From CAWJEL01 sp964647255 (lineage in GTDB: Bacteria; Chloroflexota; Anaerolineae; CG2-30-64-16), in contig CAZYGI010000060.1 of the NCBI GenBank assembly GCA_964647255.1, positions 1-23,245 on the forward strand: a stretch of DNA of 23,245 nt, in the 5' to 3' direction. The notes beneath the pieces were generated by a model, which was not told where the DNA came from, made no database searches, and saw only the letters and a list, made by a program, of their open reading frames with translations. The position numbers were made by a program, and so were the translations under genes. How positions within the stretch are numbered: position 1 is the stretch's first letter; each line of letters starts with the position of its first letter. This document shows positions 1 to 8,250 of the stretch, piece by piece.

Positions 1-135
1 GCAAATTCCTTCATTTATCTGGGCCTTTCAACACCATTCACTTCGGCCGCCTACAACGAGTTCAGCATAATGTTTGTCTGGCCTGAAAATCCAAACGGTA
101 GTCACCTGTCGCACGTCCCCGATTGGTCCCCGTAA
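1..135 (+). CDS. Possible 3' end of a gene cut by the window edge (unknown)
   Basis: A frame is open from the first base to a TAA at 133-135 (44 codons), with a residue mix that could be protein (aromatic-rich, ending DWSP). About 60% of its third positions are G or C by eye, lower than in the confident genes nearby. A second frame is also open for about 90 bases, so coding is not certain. No domain is recognised. The rest of 136-209 is AT-richer and holds nothing I can name. Confidence 0.25.
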   Translation, partial: ANSFIYLGLSTPFTSAAYNEFSIMFVWPENPNGSHLSHVPDWSP

Positions 136-209
136 TGACACTATGATACATTATATCACAAGACTCGAAGATGAACGCAGGCTACACTGCGAATTCCAAA
201 TGGACTTTG

Positions 210-875
210 CTACAGGTTCGGCGGGTAGCTACAAATTCCTCTGAGCGCACACACCTCACACGCCGGCCGCTGCGCGTGGCACACCTCCCGCCCGTGCCGG
301 ATCAGGTTCAGGTGCAGCGGGTAGAACCACGCCGCCGGGACGAGGCTCTCCCAGACCCCTTTGATTTTCTCCTCGGAATCCTTCGGCCCGGCCAGCCCCA
401 GCCGCCGCGTCACACGGCCCACGTGCGTGTCCACCGGAAACGCCGGCTTGTTGAAGCAGAAGAGCAGCACGATGGACGCGGTCTTGTGGCCGATGCCGTC
501 AAACGACGTCAGCCAGCGCATCGCCTCGTCGGTCGGCAGGTCGGCCAAGAAGTCGAGCTTGAACTCGCCGCGTTCCTCCAGGATGCGGCGCAGGGCCCGC
601 TGGATGCGCGGGGCCTTCTGCTGCGACAACCCGCCGGAGCGGATCGTCGCAGCCAGCTCCTCCGTGGGCGCGTCGAGCACGGCCTGCCAGGCGGGATAGC
701 GCGCCCGCAGCGCCTCGAACGCGCGGCCGGAGTTCAGATCGCTGGTGTTTTGGCTGAGGAAGGTCAGCACCAGCTCGTCCATCGGTGCGTAGAACGGCCG
801 CCAGGTCGGCTCGCCGTACGCGGCCAGCAGCCGGCGGTAGATTTCAGCGGCGCGGGGGTCAGGGTATTCAGGCAT
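210..875 (-). CDS. nth: Endonuclease III-like base-excision DNA glycosylase/AP lyase
   Basis: This 221-aa protein belongs to the HhH-GPD superfamily. Enzymes of the family remove oxidised pyrimidines from DNA and cleave the abasic site by beta-elimination. Visible signatures are the helix-hairpin-helix LTSFDGIGHKTA with the presumed Schiff-base lysine K131, the catalytic aspartate D149 in PVDTHV, and a C-terminal 4Fe-4S loop C199-X6-C206-X2-C209-X5-C215 with exactly the endonuclease III spacing. Its length matches the family (about 210-220 aa). The ATG start is supported by GGAG/GAGG just upstream on the minus strand and by a promoter at 899-927. It is the only minus-strand gene and is divergent from the ATP-grasp operon. 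The family assignment is firm; the exact lesion preference is unknown. Confidence 0.93.
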   Translation of the reverse strand: MPEYPDPRAAEIYRRLLAAYGEPTWRPFYAPMDELVLTFLSQNTSDLNSGRAFEALRARYPAWQAVLDAPTEELAATIRSGGLSQQKAPRIQRALRRILEERGEFKLDFLADLPTDEAMRWLTSFDGIGHKTASIVLLFCFNKPAFPVDTHVGRVTRRLGLAGPKDSEEKIKGVWESLVPAAWFYPLHLNLIRHGREVCHAQRPACEVCALRGICSYPPNL

Positions 876-898
876 TTTACCTCACTCCATCGTCGCGC

Positions 899-927
899 AT
901 CATAGCCAAGCGGCTCGCGCCTGTCAA
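899..927 (-). promoter_or_regulatory. Sigma70-type promoter of nth
   Basis: On the minus strand, TTGACA (922-927) is followed by a 17-nt spacer and TATGAT (899-904). This is an exact -35 box, optimal spacing and a 5/6 -10 box. Transcription would begin near 892, giving a leader of about 17 nt before the nth ATG. Confidence 0.75.
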
Positions 928-1003
928 ATGAGGATTTTGTTTTCAGGGCGCTCTGCTCACTTCTGCCCCCAGCGTACGGCACCTTCGGCTGTCGGCTGTC
1001 GCG

Positions 1004-1032
1004 TTGACACCCGTCCCCGTTCCGGTTACAAT
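1004..1032 (+). promoter_or_regulatory. Sigma70-type promoter of the ATP-grasp/esterase/ParB-like/pyk operon
   Basis: TTGACA (1004-1009), a 17-nt spacer and TACAAT (1027-1032). The predicted start near 1039 gives a leader of about 36 nt to the ATG at 1075. The next three genes follow with gaps of 12, 2 and 53 nt and no intervening terminator, so it may drive all four. Confidence 0.75.
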
Positions 1033-1074
1033 CGTTCTCGTCATTCGTCATTCGTCCGTTTGTGAGCGTGCCCG

Positions 1075-2238
1075 ATGAACCACGTTTACCTCTCGCCCCA
1101 TTTCCCGCCCAACTATTATCTGTTCTGCGCCCATCTGCGCCGCCTGGGGGTCAACGTTCTGGCGCTCGCCGATGAGCCGTACGAATGGCTCAAGCCAGAG
1201 ATCCGGGACGCGGTGACGGAGTATTACCGCGTGGACGACATGCACAGCTACGATCAGTTGGTGCGCGCGTGCGGCCACTTCACGCATCGTTACGGTAAGA
1301 TTGACCGCGTGGACTCGCACACCGAATACTGGATGGAGACCGAGGCGCGGCTGCGCACCGACTTCAACGTCTTCGGCCCCAGGCTTGCCGACATGGCAAC
1401 GATCCAGCGCAAGTCGCTGATGAAGCAGCGGTTTCAGGAGGCCGGGGTGCCGTGTGCGCGTGGGGTTCTGGTGCACGACCTGACACAGGCGAAAGCGTTC
1501 GCTCACGAGGTCGGCTACCCGCTCGTCGCCAAACCCGACCGCGGGGTGGGCGCGGCCAACACCTTCAAACTCCACTCAGACGCCGAATTGGAACGGTTCT
1601 ATAGCAGCAAGCCGCCGGTGGAGTATCTGCTGGAGGAGTTTGTCGAGGGGACGATTTGCACGTTCGACGGGCTGACGGACAAGGAAGGCAACCCGGTCTT
1701 CTTCACCTCGATGCGCTACAGCCAGGGCGTGATGGAAATCGTAAACGAGGACGACCATGTCTATTTCTACAACCTGCGCGAAATCCCGACCGACCTGGAG
1801 GAAGCCGGCCGCCGCCTGCTGAAGGTGTTCGATGTGCGCGAGCGATTCTTCCATTTCGAGTTCTTCCGCACCCACGGCGATGGCCGGGTCGTCGCATTGG
1901 AGGTCAACATGCGGCCGCCGGGCGGCCCGATCGTGGACATGTTCAACTACGCCCACGATCTGGACCTCTACTGGGAGTGGGCAAACGTAGTGGTCAACAA
2001 CCGCTTCACCGCTCAGTACACGCGCAAGCATCACGTCTGCTTCGTCGGCCGCAAGTTCAACAAGTCCTATGCGCACACACACGAGGACATCATGGCCGCG
2101 TTCGGCCCGATCATCGTCGAGCACAAAGCGATGCCGCCGATATTCGCCCTGGCGATGGGCGATTACGCCTACCTGTTGCGCACACCGGATCAGGCTGAGA
2201 TGCTGGCCGCGGCTGAGTTCGTCCTCGCGTTGAGTTGA
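1075..2238 (+). CDS. ATP-grasp superfamily ligase, substrate unknown
   Basis: This 387-aa soluble protein has the ATP-grasp layout: an N-terminal preATP-like region (about 1-115), then a nucleotide-binding lysine and glycine-rich loop in VAKPDRGVGAA (about 150-160), the hinge LLEEFVEG (about 185-192), and a metal-binding strand ending ALEVNMRPPGG (about 273-283). Family members join a carboxylate to an amine or thiol through an acylphosphate. Nothing here identifies the substrate. It does not look like a carbamoyl-phosphate synthase or biotin carboxylase, because those carry extra domains. It heads a compact operon with an esterase and a ParB/Srx-fold protein, which suggests a small-molecule or peptide-modifying role. 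The ATG follows a consensus promoter; its ribosome-binding site is weak. Confidence 0.85.
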   Translation: MNHVYLSPHFPPNYYLFCAHLRRLGVNVLALADEPYEWLKPEIRDAVTEYYRVDDMHSYDQLVRACGHFTHRYGKIDRVDSHTEYWMETEARLRTDFNVFGPRLADMATIQRKSLMKQRFQEAGVPCARGVLVHDLTQAKAFAHEVGYPLVAKPDRGVGAANTFKLHSDAELERFYSSKPPVEYLLEEFVEGTICTFDGLTDKEGNPVFFTSMRYSQGVMEIVNEDDHVYFYNLREIPTDLEEAGRRLLKVFDVRERFFHFEFFRTHGDGRVVALEVNMRPPGGPIVDMFNYAHDLDLYWEWANVVVNNRFTAQYTRKHHVCFVGRKFNKSYAHTHEDIMAAFGPIIVEHKAMPPIFALAMGDYAYLLRTPDQAEMLAAAEFVLALS

Positions 2239-2250
2239 TTGAGGGAATCC

Positions 2251-2982
2251 ATGCACACCGAATATCACAAATGGTACAGCGAGAATCTGGGCCAGGACAT
2301 GGAGCTGAAGATCTACGGCCACGCGGGACACGCCATCCTGGTGTTTCCCGCGCAGGGCGGCCGGTTTTACGAGTACGAAAATTTCGGCCTGATCGAGGCG
2401 TGCCGGCCGTTTATTGATGCCGGCAAGGTGCGCTTTTTTACGGTGGATAGCATTGACTATCAGTCGTGGGTCAACTGGGGCGCGCCCCCCGCCGACCGCG
2501 CGCGGCGGCATGAGGACTACGACCGCTACATCGTGCAGGAAGTCGTGCCGTTGATCCGCAGCTACGGCTCCGCTAAGGCCATCACTACCGGGGTCAGCAT
2601 GGGCGCGTATCACGCGGGAAACTTCTTTTTCCGGCATCCCGACTGCTTCGACGGCTGCATCTGTCTCAGCGGCCTGTTCCGACTGAACATTTTCATCGGC
2701 GACGCCATGGATGAGACGATCTACTACAACACGCCGCTCGCCTACCTGCCAAACATGAACGATTCCTGGATCCTCGACCAGTATCGGCAGAGCAAGATCG
2801 TGATCTGCGTTGGGCAGGGCGCGTGGGAAGACCAGATGCGCGTGGATGCTGATCTGATCCGAGGCATCCTCGCCACCAAAGGGATCCCGGCGTGGGTGGA
2901 CTTTTGGGGGCATGACGTGGATCATGACTGGCCCTGGTGGCGCGTGCAGATGCCGTACTTCCTGGGGAACCTGGGGCTGTGA
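2251..2982 (+). CDS. Alpha/beta-hydrolase fold esterase (esterase D-like)
   Basis: This 243-aa protein has the nucleophile elbow GVSMGAY (S116 as likely nucleophile) about midway. A C-terminal GHDVDHDWPWW segment supplies the likely catalytic histidine (H221 or H225). The N-terminal strand ILVFPAQGGRFYEYENFG resembles the oxyanion-side strand of the esterase D/enterochelin-esterase group. No signal peptide is seen, so it should act in the cytoplasm. The ATG at 2251 is preferred over an in-frame TTG at 2239 because GAGG lies 6 nt before it. It begins 12 nt after the ATP-grasp gene. One possibility is that it releases or edits the ligase product, but this is inferred from position only. Confidence 0.82.
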   Translation: MHTEYHKWYSENLGQDMELKIYGHAGHAILVFPAQGGRFYEYENFGLIEACRPFIDAGKVRFFTVDSIDYQSWVNWGAPPADRARRHEDYDRYIVQEVVPLIRSYGSAKAITTGVSMGAYHAGNFFFRHPDCFDGCICLSGLFRLNIFIGDAMDETIYYNTPLAYLPNMNDSWILDQYRQSKIVICVGQGAWEDQMRVDADLIRGILATKGIPAWVDFWGHDVDHDWPWWRVQMPYFLGNLGL

Positions 2983-2984
2983 AC

Positions 2985-3983
2985 ATGGACGAACCGAGTG
3001 CTGCGTTTCCGTATCCCACATCCGCGGCCGCGGAGAAGCTGGACCGCCTGAAATCACGCGGCCTCATCCCATCGCTGCTGCGCCTTTTCAGCCAGAAGCC
3101 CGATGAGACGCTGCTGTCGTTCGACCAGGTGCACGACCTCCTGCGCGACCGGCAGGAGATGGCTCGCGGGATCCAAACCATCCCGATCGCCAACATCGTC
3201 GGGAGCGTAGGGCGGTATCGTGATTTTGACCGCGCCTTTCTGCCGTTGAGCGGCGCGGACGCCGACCGCTGGAAGCGGCTCGATGTGGCGATCAACGAGC
3301 TGCGCAGCCTGCCACCGATAGATGTCTACAAAATCGGCGAGGTATACTTCGTCAGCGACGGGAACCACCGCGTCTCCACGGCGAAGGCCAACGGGCTGAC
3401 CCATATAGACGCGAACGTGACCGAGATCGAATCCCGCGTCCCACTCGCGCCCGACGTGGACGTGGATGCGCTGATCATCAAGGCCGAGTACGCCCAATTT
3501 CTGACGCAGACGCGCCTCGACGAGACGCATCCCGATCAACAAATTGAGCTGACCGAGCCGGGCCGCTATCGGATTTTGCTCGAACATATCGAAGTGCACC
3601 GCTACTACCTGGGCCTGCAATGGGGGCGCGAGCCGACACTCGCGGAGGCCGCGTCCAGTTGGTATGATACGGTCTACCTTCCGATCGTGCAGGCAATTCA
3701 TGAGACCGATATCTTGCGGGAGTTTCCGCAGCGCACCGAGGCCGATCTGTATCTCTGGGTCGCGTATCACCGGGAGCGCCTGCGGGAGCGTTATGGCCAC
3801 ATGCCGTCGGATCGCGAGGCCGCAACCGATCTGGCCGAACAATTCAGCGACCGCCCCATCGCCCGCCTGGTGAAGACGGTCGCCCGGGCGATCCGCGCCG
3901 CGGTGCAGGCGGCGGCCGAGTCGCCCGCACCGCCCGCACCCGATTCGAACCCACCCGTCGAGACGCCGACTGCGGCGGCTTGA
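2985..3983 (+). CDS. ParB/sulfiredoxin-fold protein with C-terminal DUF4032-like region
   Basis: This protein has 332 aa from the ATG at 2985; a GTG at 2979 overlapping the previous stop is an alternative start. Residues about 50-140 look like a ParB/Srx-type domain: a PIANIVGSVGRYRDFD strand-helix, then IDVYKIGEVYFVSDGNHRVSTAKANG, where D125-G-N-H-R129 is the box expected to bind nucleotide. ParB/Srx folds include CTP-using ParB and free-serine kinases (SerK, SbnI), so a small-molecule kinase is possible. The second half (SWYDTVYLPIV, FPQRTEADLYLWVAYHRERLRERYG) resembles DUF4032-type regions from memory. The tail is rich in Ala and Pro. The gene starts 2 nt after the esterase, so translational coupling is likely. 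It lacks the helix-turn-helix expected of a partition ParB. Confidence 0.7.
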   Translation: MDEPSAAFPYPTSAAAEKLDRLKSRGLIPSLLRLFSQKPDETLLSFDQVHDLLRDRQEMARGIQTIPIANIVGSVGRYRDFDRAFLPLSGADADRWKRLDVAINELRSLPPIDVYKIGEVYFVSDGNHRVSTAKANGLTHIDANVTEIESRVPLAPDVDVDALIIKAEYAQFLTQTRLDETHPDQQIELTEPGRYRILLEHIEVHRYYLGLQWGREPTLAEAASSWYDTVYLPIVQAIHETDILREFPQRTEADLYLWVAYHRERLRERYGHMPSDREAATDLAEQFSDRPIARLVKTVARAIRAAVQAAAESPAPPAPDSNPPVETPTAAA

Positions 3984-3986
3984 GGT

Positions 3987-4000
3987 GAATGGCGCCATTC
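3987..4000. repeat. Perfect 14-bp palindrome before pyk
   Basis: GAATGGCGCCATTC is fully self-complementary and lies in the 53-nt gap between the ParB-like gene and pyk. It could be an operator or chance. No second copy was seen in the window. Confidence 0.4.
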
Positions 4001-4036
4001 GCTATCAAAAACGGACTCTGCCCTGGGAGGATGCAC

Positions 4037-5818
4037 ATGACCCAACTGCTGCGCACCAAAATTGTCTGCACCATCGGTCCCGCAAGTCGCTCGCCCGAGA
4101 TGCTCGCCAAACTCATCGCGGCGGGCATGAACGTGGCCCGGATCAACTTCTCGCACGGCGATCAGGCCGTCCATGCCGAGAACATCGCCCGCATCCGTGA
4201 GGCTTCAGCGCAGGCGGGGAAGCCGATCGCAATCCTCGGCGACTTGCAGGGGCCCAAGCTGCGCATGGGCATCATGCAAGAAGGCGGCGTCCCGATTGAC
4301 ACAGGAGAGACGCTGATCCTCACGACCGACCCGATCACGGGCGCACCCGGCCGTGTCCCGGTGCAATACGAGCATTTGCCCGACGTGGTCGAACCCGGCG
4401 ACCGCATCCTGATTGACGACGGCCTGCTGGAACTGGTCGTCACCGCGGTCGAAGGCAAGGAGATCACCACGACGGTGGTCACCGGCGGAATACTGAGCTC
4501 CAACAAGGGGCTTAACCTGCCCCGCGCCGCGCTTTCCATCCCGGCCATCACCGAGCGCGACCGGGAGAACCTGGCGTTCGCCATCGAGCAAGGGCTGGAC
4601 TGGATCGCGCTCTCGTTCGTGCGCACTGCCGATGAGGTGTGGGATCTCAAGGCGAGCATTCGCACCCTCTCGGCCTTCGACCATCAAACGCCTGTCATGG
4701 CAAAGATCGAAAAACCGGAAGCCATCGCCAACATCGACGCGATCATCGCGGCGGCCGACGGCATCATGGTGGCGCGCGGCGACCTGGGCATCGAGATGTC
4801 GCCCGAAGACGTGCCCATGCTGCAGAAGATGATCATCGCGAAGTGCAACGCGGCCGGCAAACCGGTCATCACCGCAACGCAGATGCTCGACTCGATGATC
4901 CGCAACCCACGGCCCACCCGCGCCGAGGCCAGCGACGTCGCCAATGCAATCCTGGATGGCTCCGACGCCATCATGCTCTCCGGTGAGACCGCCTCCGGCA
5001 AGTATCCGCTGGAGGTCGTGCAAACCATGACGCGCATCGCCGCGGTGGTCGAGGCGGACAAATCGCGCCGGGGCGAACACCGGCTCGACGCCAAACCCGG
5101 GCGGACTTTTGCCGAAGCGGTCGCACACGCATCGGTCGAGACCGCGCTCGATCTCAGCGCCACCGCCATTGTGTCGCCGACCATCGGCGGCCGCACGGCC
5201 CGCGTCATGTCCAAGTTCCGACCGCCCTGTCCCATCGTGGCCGTGACGCCGAACCCGCTGGCCCAACGCGAGCTCTGTCTCTTCTGGGGCGTCTATCCGC
5301 TCCTTTCCCAGCGTGCAGCCACCCTGGATGCGGTGATCAACGAGGCGGTGGAGACGGCCCAACGGGCAGGCTTCGTCAACGAGGGTGATGTCGTCGTCGT
5401 GACCGGCGGCACCGTCGAGGGCGCCAGCGGGACCACGAACCTCATGAAGGTTCACCTGATCGAGCGCATCCTGACGCGCGGCCACGGCATCGGCGAACGC
5501 AAGGTCATCGGCCGGGTGCGGCGCCTGGAATCGCCCGTGCCGGCAAACCTGCGGATCGAGCCGGACGAGATCATCGTGACCACCTGCACCGACCGCAGCT
5601 TCCTGTCCACCCTGCGCCGCGCGGCCGGACTGATCAGCGCGGATGGCCGCGCCAACGCACACTGCCGCCTGGCCGCCATGGAGCTCGGCCTGCCGGCCAT
5701 CGTGGGAATCGAGGGCGATCTCGACCAGTTCACCGACGGGCAGAACATCGTCATGGACTCGAAGCGGGGCGTGATCTTCGAGCGGCCGCCGGCCTTGTGG
5801 GAGCCGGAACCGGAATGA
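4037..5818 (+). CDS. pyk: Pyruvate kinase with C-terminal PEP-utiliser-type domain
   Basis: This enzyme converts phosphoenolpyruvate and ADP to pyruvate and ATP, the last step of glycolysis. The 593-aa product carries GMNVARINFSHG (about 30-41), DLQGPKLRMG, the signature MAKIEKPEAIANID (K223 in the active-site strand), DGIMVARGDLGIE, ITATQMLDSM and the SGETASGKYP loop. After about residue 485 comes an extra domain like that of Bacillus pyruvate kinases (swivelling PEP-utiliser fold), with NAHCRLAAMELGLPAIVG matching the phosphohistidine loop and its histidine still present. The ATG at 4037 is chosen because GGGAGG lies 6 nt upstream; two earlier in-frame starts lack this spacing. It is the last gene before a terminator and is probably cotranscribed with the preceding three genes. 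Confidence 0.96.
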   Translation: MTQLLRTKIVCTIGPASRSPEMLAKLIAAGMNVARINFSHGDQAVHAENIARIREASAQAGKPIAILGDLQGPKLRMGIMQEGGVPIDTGETLILTTDPITGAPGRVPVQYEHLPDVVEPGDRILIDDGLLELVVTAVEGKEITTTVVTGGILSSNKGLNLPRAALSIPAITERDRENLAFAIEQGLDWIALSFVRTADEVWDLKASIRTLSAFDHQTPVMAKIEKPEAIANIDAIIAAADGIMVARGDLGIEMSPEDVPMLQKMIIAKCNAAGKPVITATQMLDSMIRNPRPTRAEASDVANAILDGSDAIMLSGETASGKYPLEVVQTMTRIAAVVEADKSRRGEHRLDAKPGRTFAEAVAHASVETALDLSATAIVSPTIGGRTARVMSKFRPPCPIVAVTPNPLAQRELCLFWGVYPLLSQRAATLDAVINEAVETAQRAGFVNEGDVVVVTGGTVEGASGTTNLMKVHLIERILTRGHGIGERKVIGRVRRLESPVPANLRIEPDEIIVTTCTDRSFLSTLRRAAGLISADGRANAHCRLAAMELGLPAIVGIEGDLDQFTDGQNIVMDSKRGVIFERPPALWEPEPE

Positions 5819-5826
5819 TGAAGACC

Positions 5827-5854
5827 AGAGGGCGGCGCCAATGCGCCGCCCTCT
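5827..5854 (+). terminator. Intrinsic terminator after pyk
   Basis: A 12-bp perfect GC-rich stem (AGAGGGCGGCGC and its complement) surrounds a CAAT loop and ends in TTT. It starts 8 nt after the pyk stop and ends just before the radA ribosome-binding site. The U-tract is short, so efficiency may be moderate and some read-through into radA is likely, since no separate radA promoter was seen. Confidence 0.75.
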
Positions 5855-5869
5855 TTGGATGAGGTTCTC

Positions 5870-7273
<1,404 letters not shown>

Positions 7274-7294
7274 GGGGCGGGGGAGACGTTTTCA

Positions 7295-7323
7295 TTGCAA
7301 TAACTTGCCATTTATGGTAAGTT
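7295..7323 (+). promoter_or_regulatory. Promoter of the toxin-antitoxin operon
   Basis: TTGCAA (7295-7300), a 17-nt spacer and TAAGTT (7318-7323) form a plausible sigma70 promoter lying across the 7300-7325 palindrome. The -10 match is partial. A GTG start with AAGGAGG follows at 7371. Confidence 0.5.
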
Positions 7324-7325
7324 AT
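7300..7325. promoter_or_regulatory. Operator-like palindrome upstream of the toxin-antitoxin operon
   Basis: ATAACTTGCCAT, a TT spacer, then ATGGTAAGTTAT: 12-bp arms with one mismatch. It overlaps the predicted promoter and lies 45 nt before the antitoxin start. Antitoxins with ribbon-helix-helix DNA-binding parts commonly repress their own operon at such sites, so this is the likely autoregulatory operator. Confidence 0.7.
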
Positions 7326-7370
7326 CTGTGTTGAAATCGAACGCCAGCCATCCGGCAAGGAGGAATTACC

Positions 7371-7673
7371 GTGTTACAAGTTCGGGATTTTGTAGATGCT
7401 AGGCTATATAAGAATAATCAAGAAGTGATCCAAGACGCCTTGCGGTATCTGATTCGCGGACGCCCGGACTTGCGCGTGCGGCTGGCGATCCACCGTTACC
7501 AGACCGAGCAGATTTCGCTGGCAAAGGCCGCCAGCCTGGCCGGGGTGAGTTGGGCGCAGATGAAAGAGATCTTGGTCGCGCATGGCGTTCAACTCAGGCT
7601 TGGGCCAGAAACTTTGGAAGATGCGGAACAGGAAGTCAACGCACTTCGCGGGTATTTTGAGACCGAGTCATGA
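7371..7673 (+). CDS. UPF0175-family antitoxin
   Basis: This 100-aa protein starts at a GTG that follows a strong AAGGAGG with 7-nt spacing. Residues about 1-35 (LYKNNQEVIQDALRYLIRGRPDLRVRLAIHRYQ) resemble a short ribbon-helix-helix DNA-binding segment. Residues about 36-75 (ISLAKAASLAGVSWAQMKEILVAHGVQLRLG) are the UPF0175 helix-turn-helix-like core. UPF0175 proteins usually pair with PIN-domain toxins of the DUF3368 type, as here. The stop codon overlaps the toxin start by 4 nt (ATGA), which implies coupled translation. The DNA is less G+C-rich than its neighbours, consistent with horizontal acquisition. It probably neutralises the toxin and represses the operon at the palindrome upstream. 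Confidence 0.85.
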   Translation: MLQVRDFVDARLYKNNQEVIQDALRYLIRGRPDLRVRLAIHRYQTEQISLAKAASLAGVSWAQMKEILVAHGVQLRLGPETLEDAEQEVNALRGYFETES

Positions 7674-8179
7674 GCATTATCTCCAACACCACGGTGATTT
7701 CGAACTTCGCAAACATCGGGCAACTTGACGTCCTGCGTCGGCTGTACCACGTGCTTTGCATCCCTACTGAAGTTTATGAGGAGATCAGCACAGGGTTGGA
7801 AGAAGGCTATCTGTTTTATCGGGATGTCGTGTCTGTCATTTACCCCTTTAACGAAACCGGGTGGCTGCATTTGGCCGTTATGGATACGGATGAATTGCGG
7901 CGTTTCGGCCAGCTGCCTTCTCATTTGCACAAAGGTGAAGCTGCTTGCTTGGCGATCGCGGAGCATCGCCGTTGGGTGCTGCTTACTGATGACAGCGCCG
8001 CCCGGACTGAAGCTGCCCGCTGTCGAATTCGGATATCTGGCTCTATTGGTTGTCTCGTGTTGGCCGTCGAACGCAGGCTGACTTCCCTGGAGCAGGCCAA
8101 CGAATGGTTGAACGAGATGATCCGGCTCGATTACCGGTCGCCGATCGCCGATATTACACCGCTTCTCAAGCGCTCGTGA
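7670..8179 (+). CDS. PIN-like toxin (DUF3368 type), presumed ribonuclease
   Basis: This 169-aa protein begins SNTTVISNFANIGQLDVL, the DUF3368-style version of the first PIN motif, where SNT stands in for the usual acidic start. Then come IPTEVYEEI, the acidic helix HKGEAACLAIAEHR (about 87-100), VLLTDDSAAR with two aspartates, and GSIGCLVLAVERRLTS. These strands and acidic positions match VapC-like PIN nucleases that cleave RNA in a Mg-dependent manner. Pairing with a UPF0175 antitoxin through a 4-nt overlap supports a type II toxin-antitoxin role. The cleavage target cannot be read from sequence. It lies 71 nt before mod, at the left flank of a restriction-modification system. Confidence 0.8.
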   Translation: MSIISNTTVISNFANIGQLDVLRRLYHVLCIPTEVYEEISTGLEEGYLFYRDVVSVIYPFNETGWLHLAVMDTDELRRFGQLPSHLHKGEAACLAIAEHRRWVLLTDDSAARTEAARCRIRISGSIGCLVLAVERRLTSLEQANEWLNEMIRLDYRSPIADITPLLKRS

Positions 8180-8250
8180 CTGAGGATTGGACGAAAACTT
8201 GACGCACCAGAAGCTTCGGGCGCGTGACAACGGAACCTGAGGCACCCCCC

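Noticed and set aside
140..160. AT-rich stretch with a TATAAT on the minus strand, possible promoter of a leftward gene at the window edge
   Set aside because: No acceptable -35 box at the right distance, and only a few codons would remain inside the window.
1576..3057. Long open frame (493 codons) on the minus strand opposite the ATP-grasp and esterase genes
   Set aside because: It is antisense to genes with clear family motifs, shows no recognisable domain and is His/Val/Arg-biased as expected from GC-rich antisense frames.
2985..3983. Chromosome partition protein ParB
   Set aside because: No ParA neighbour, no central helix-turn-helix and no GERRxRA box; only the ParB/Srx-like fold region is suggested.
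4205..5662. 485-codon minus-strand frame opposite pyk
   Set aside because: Antisense to pyruvate kinase signatures, with no domain of its own.
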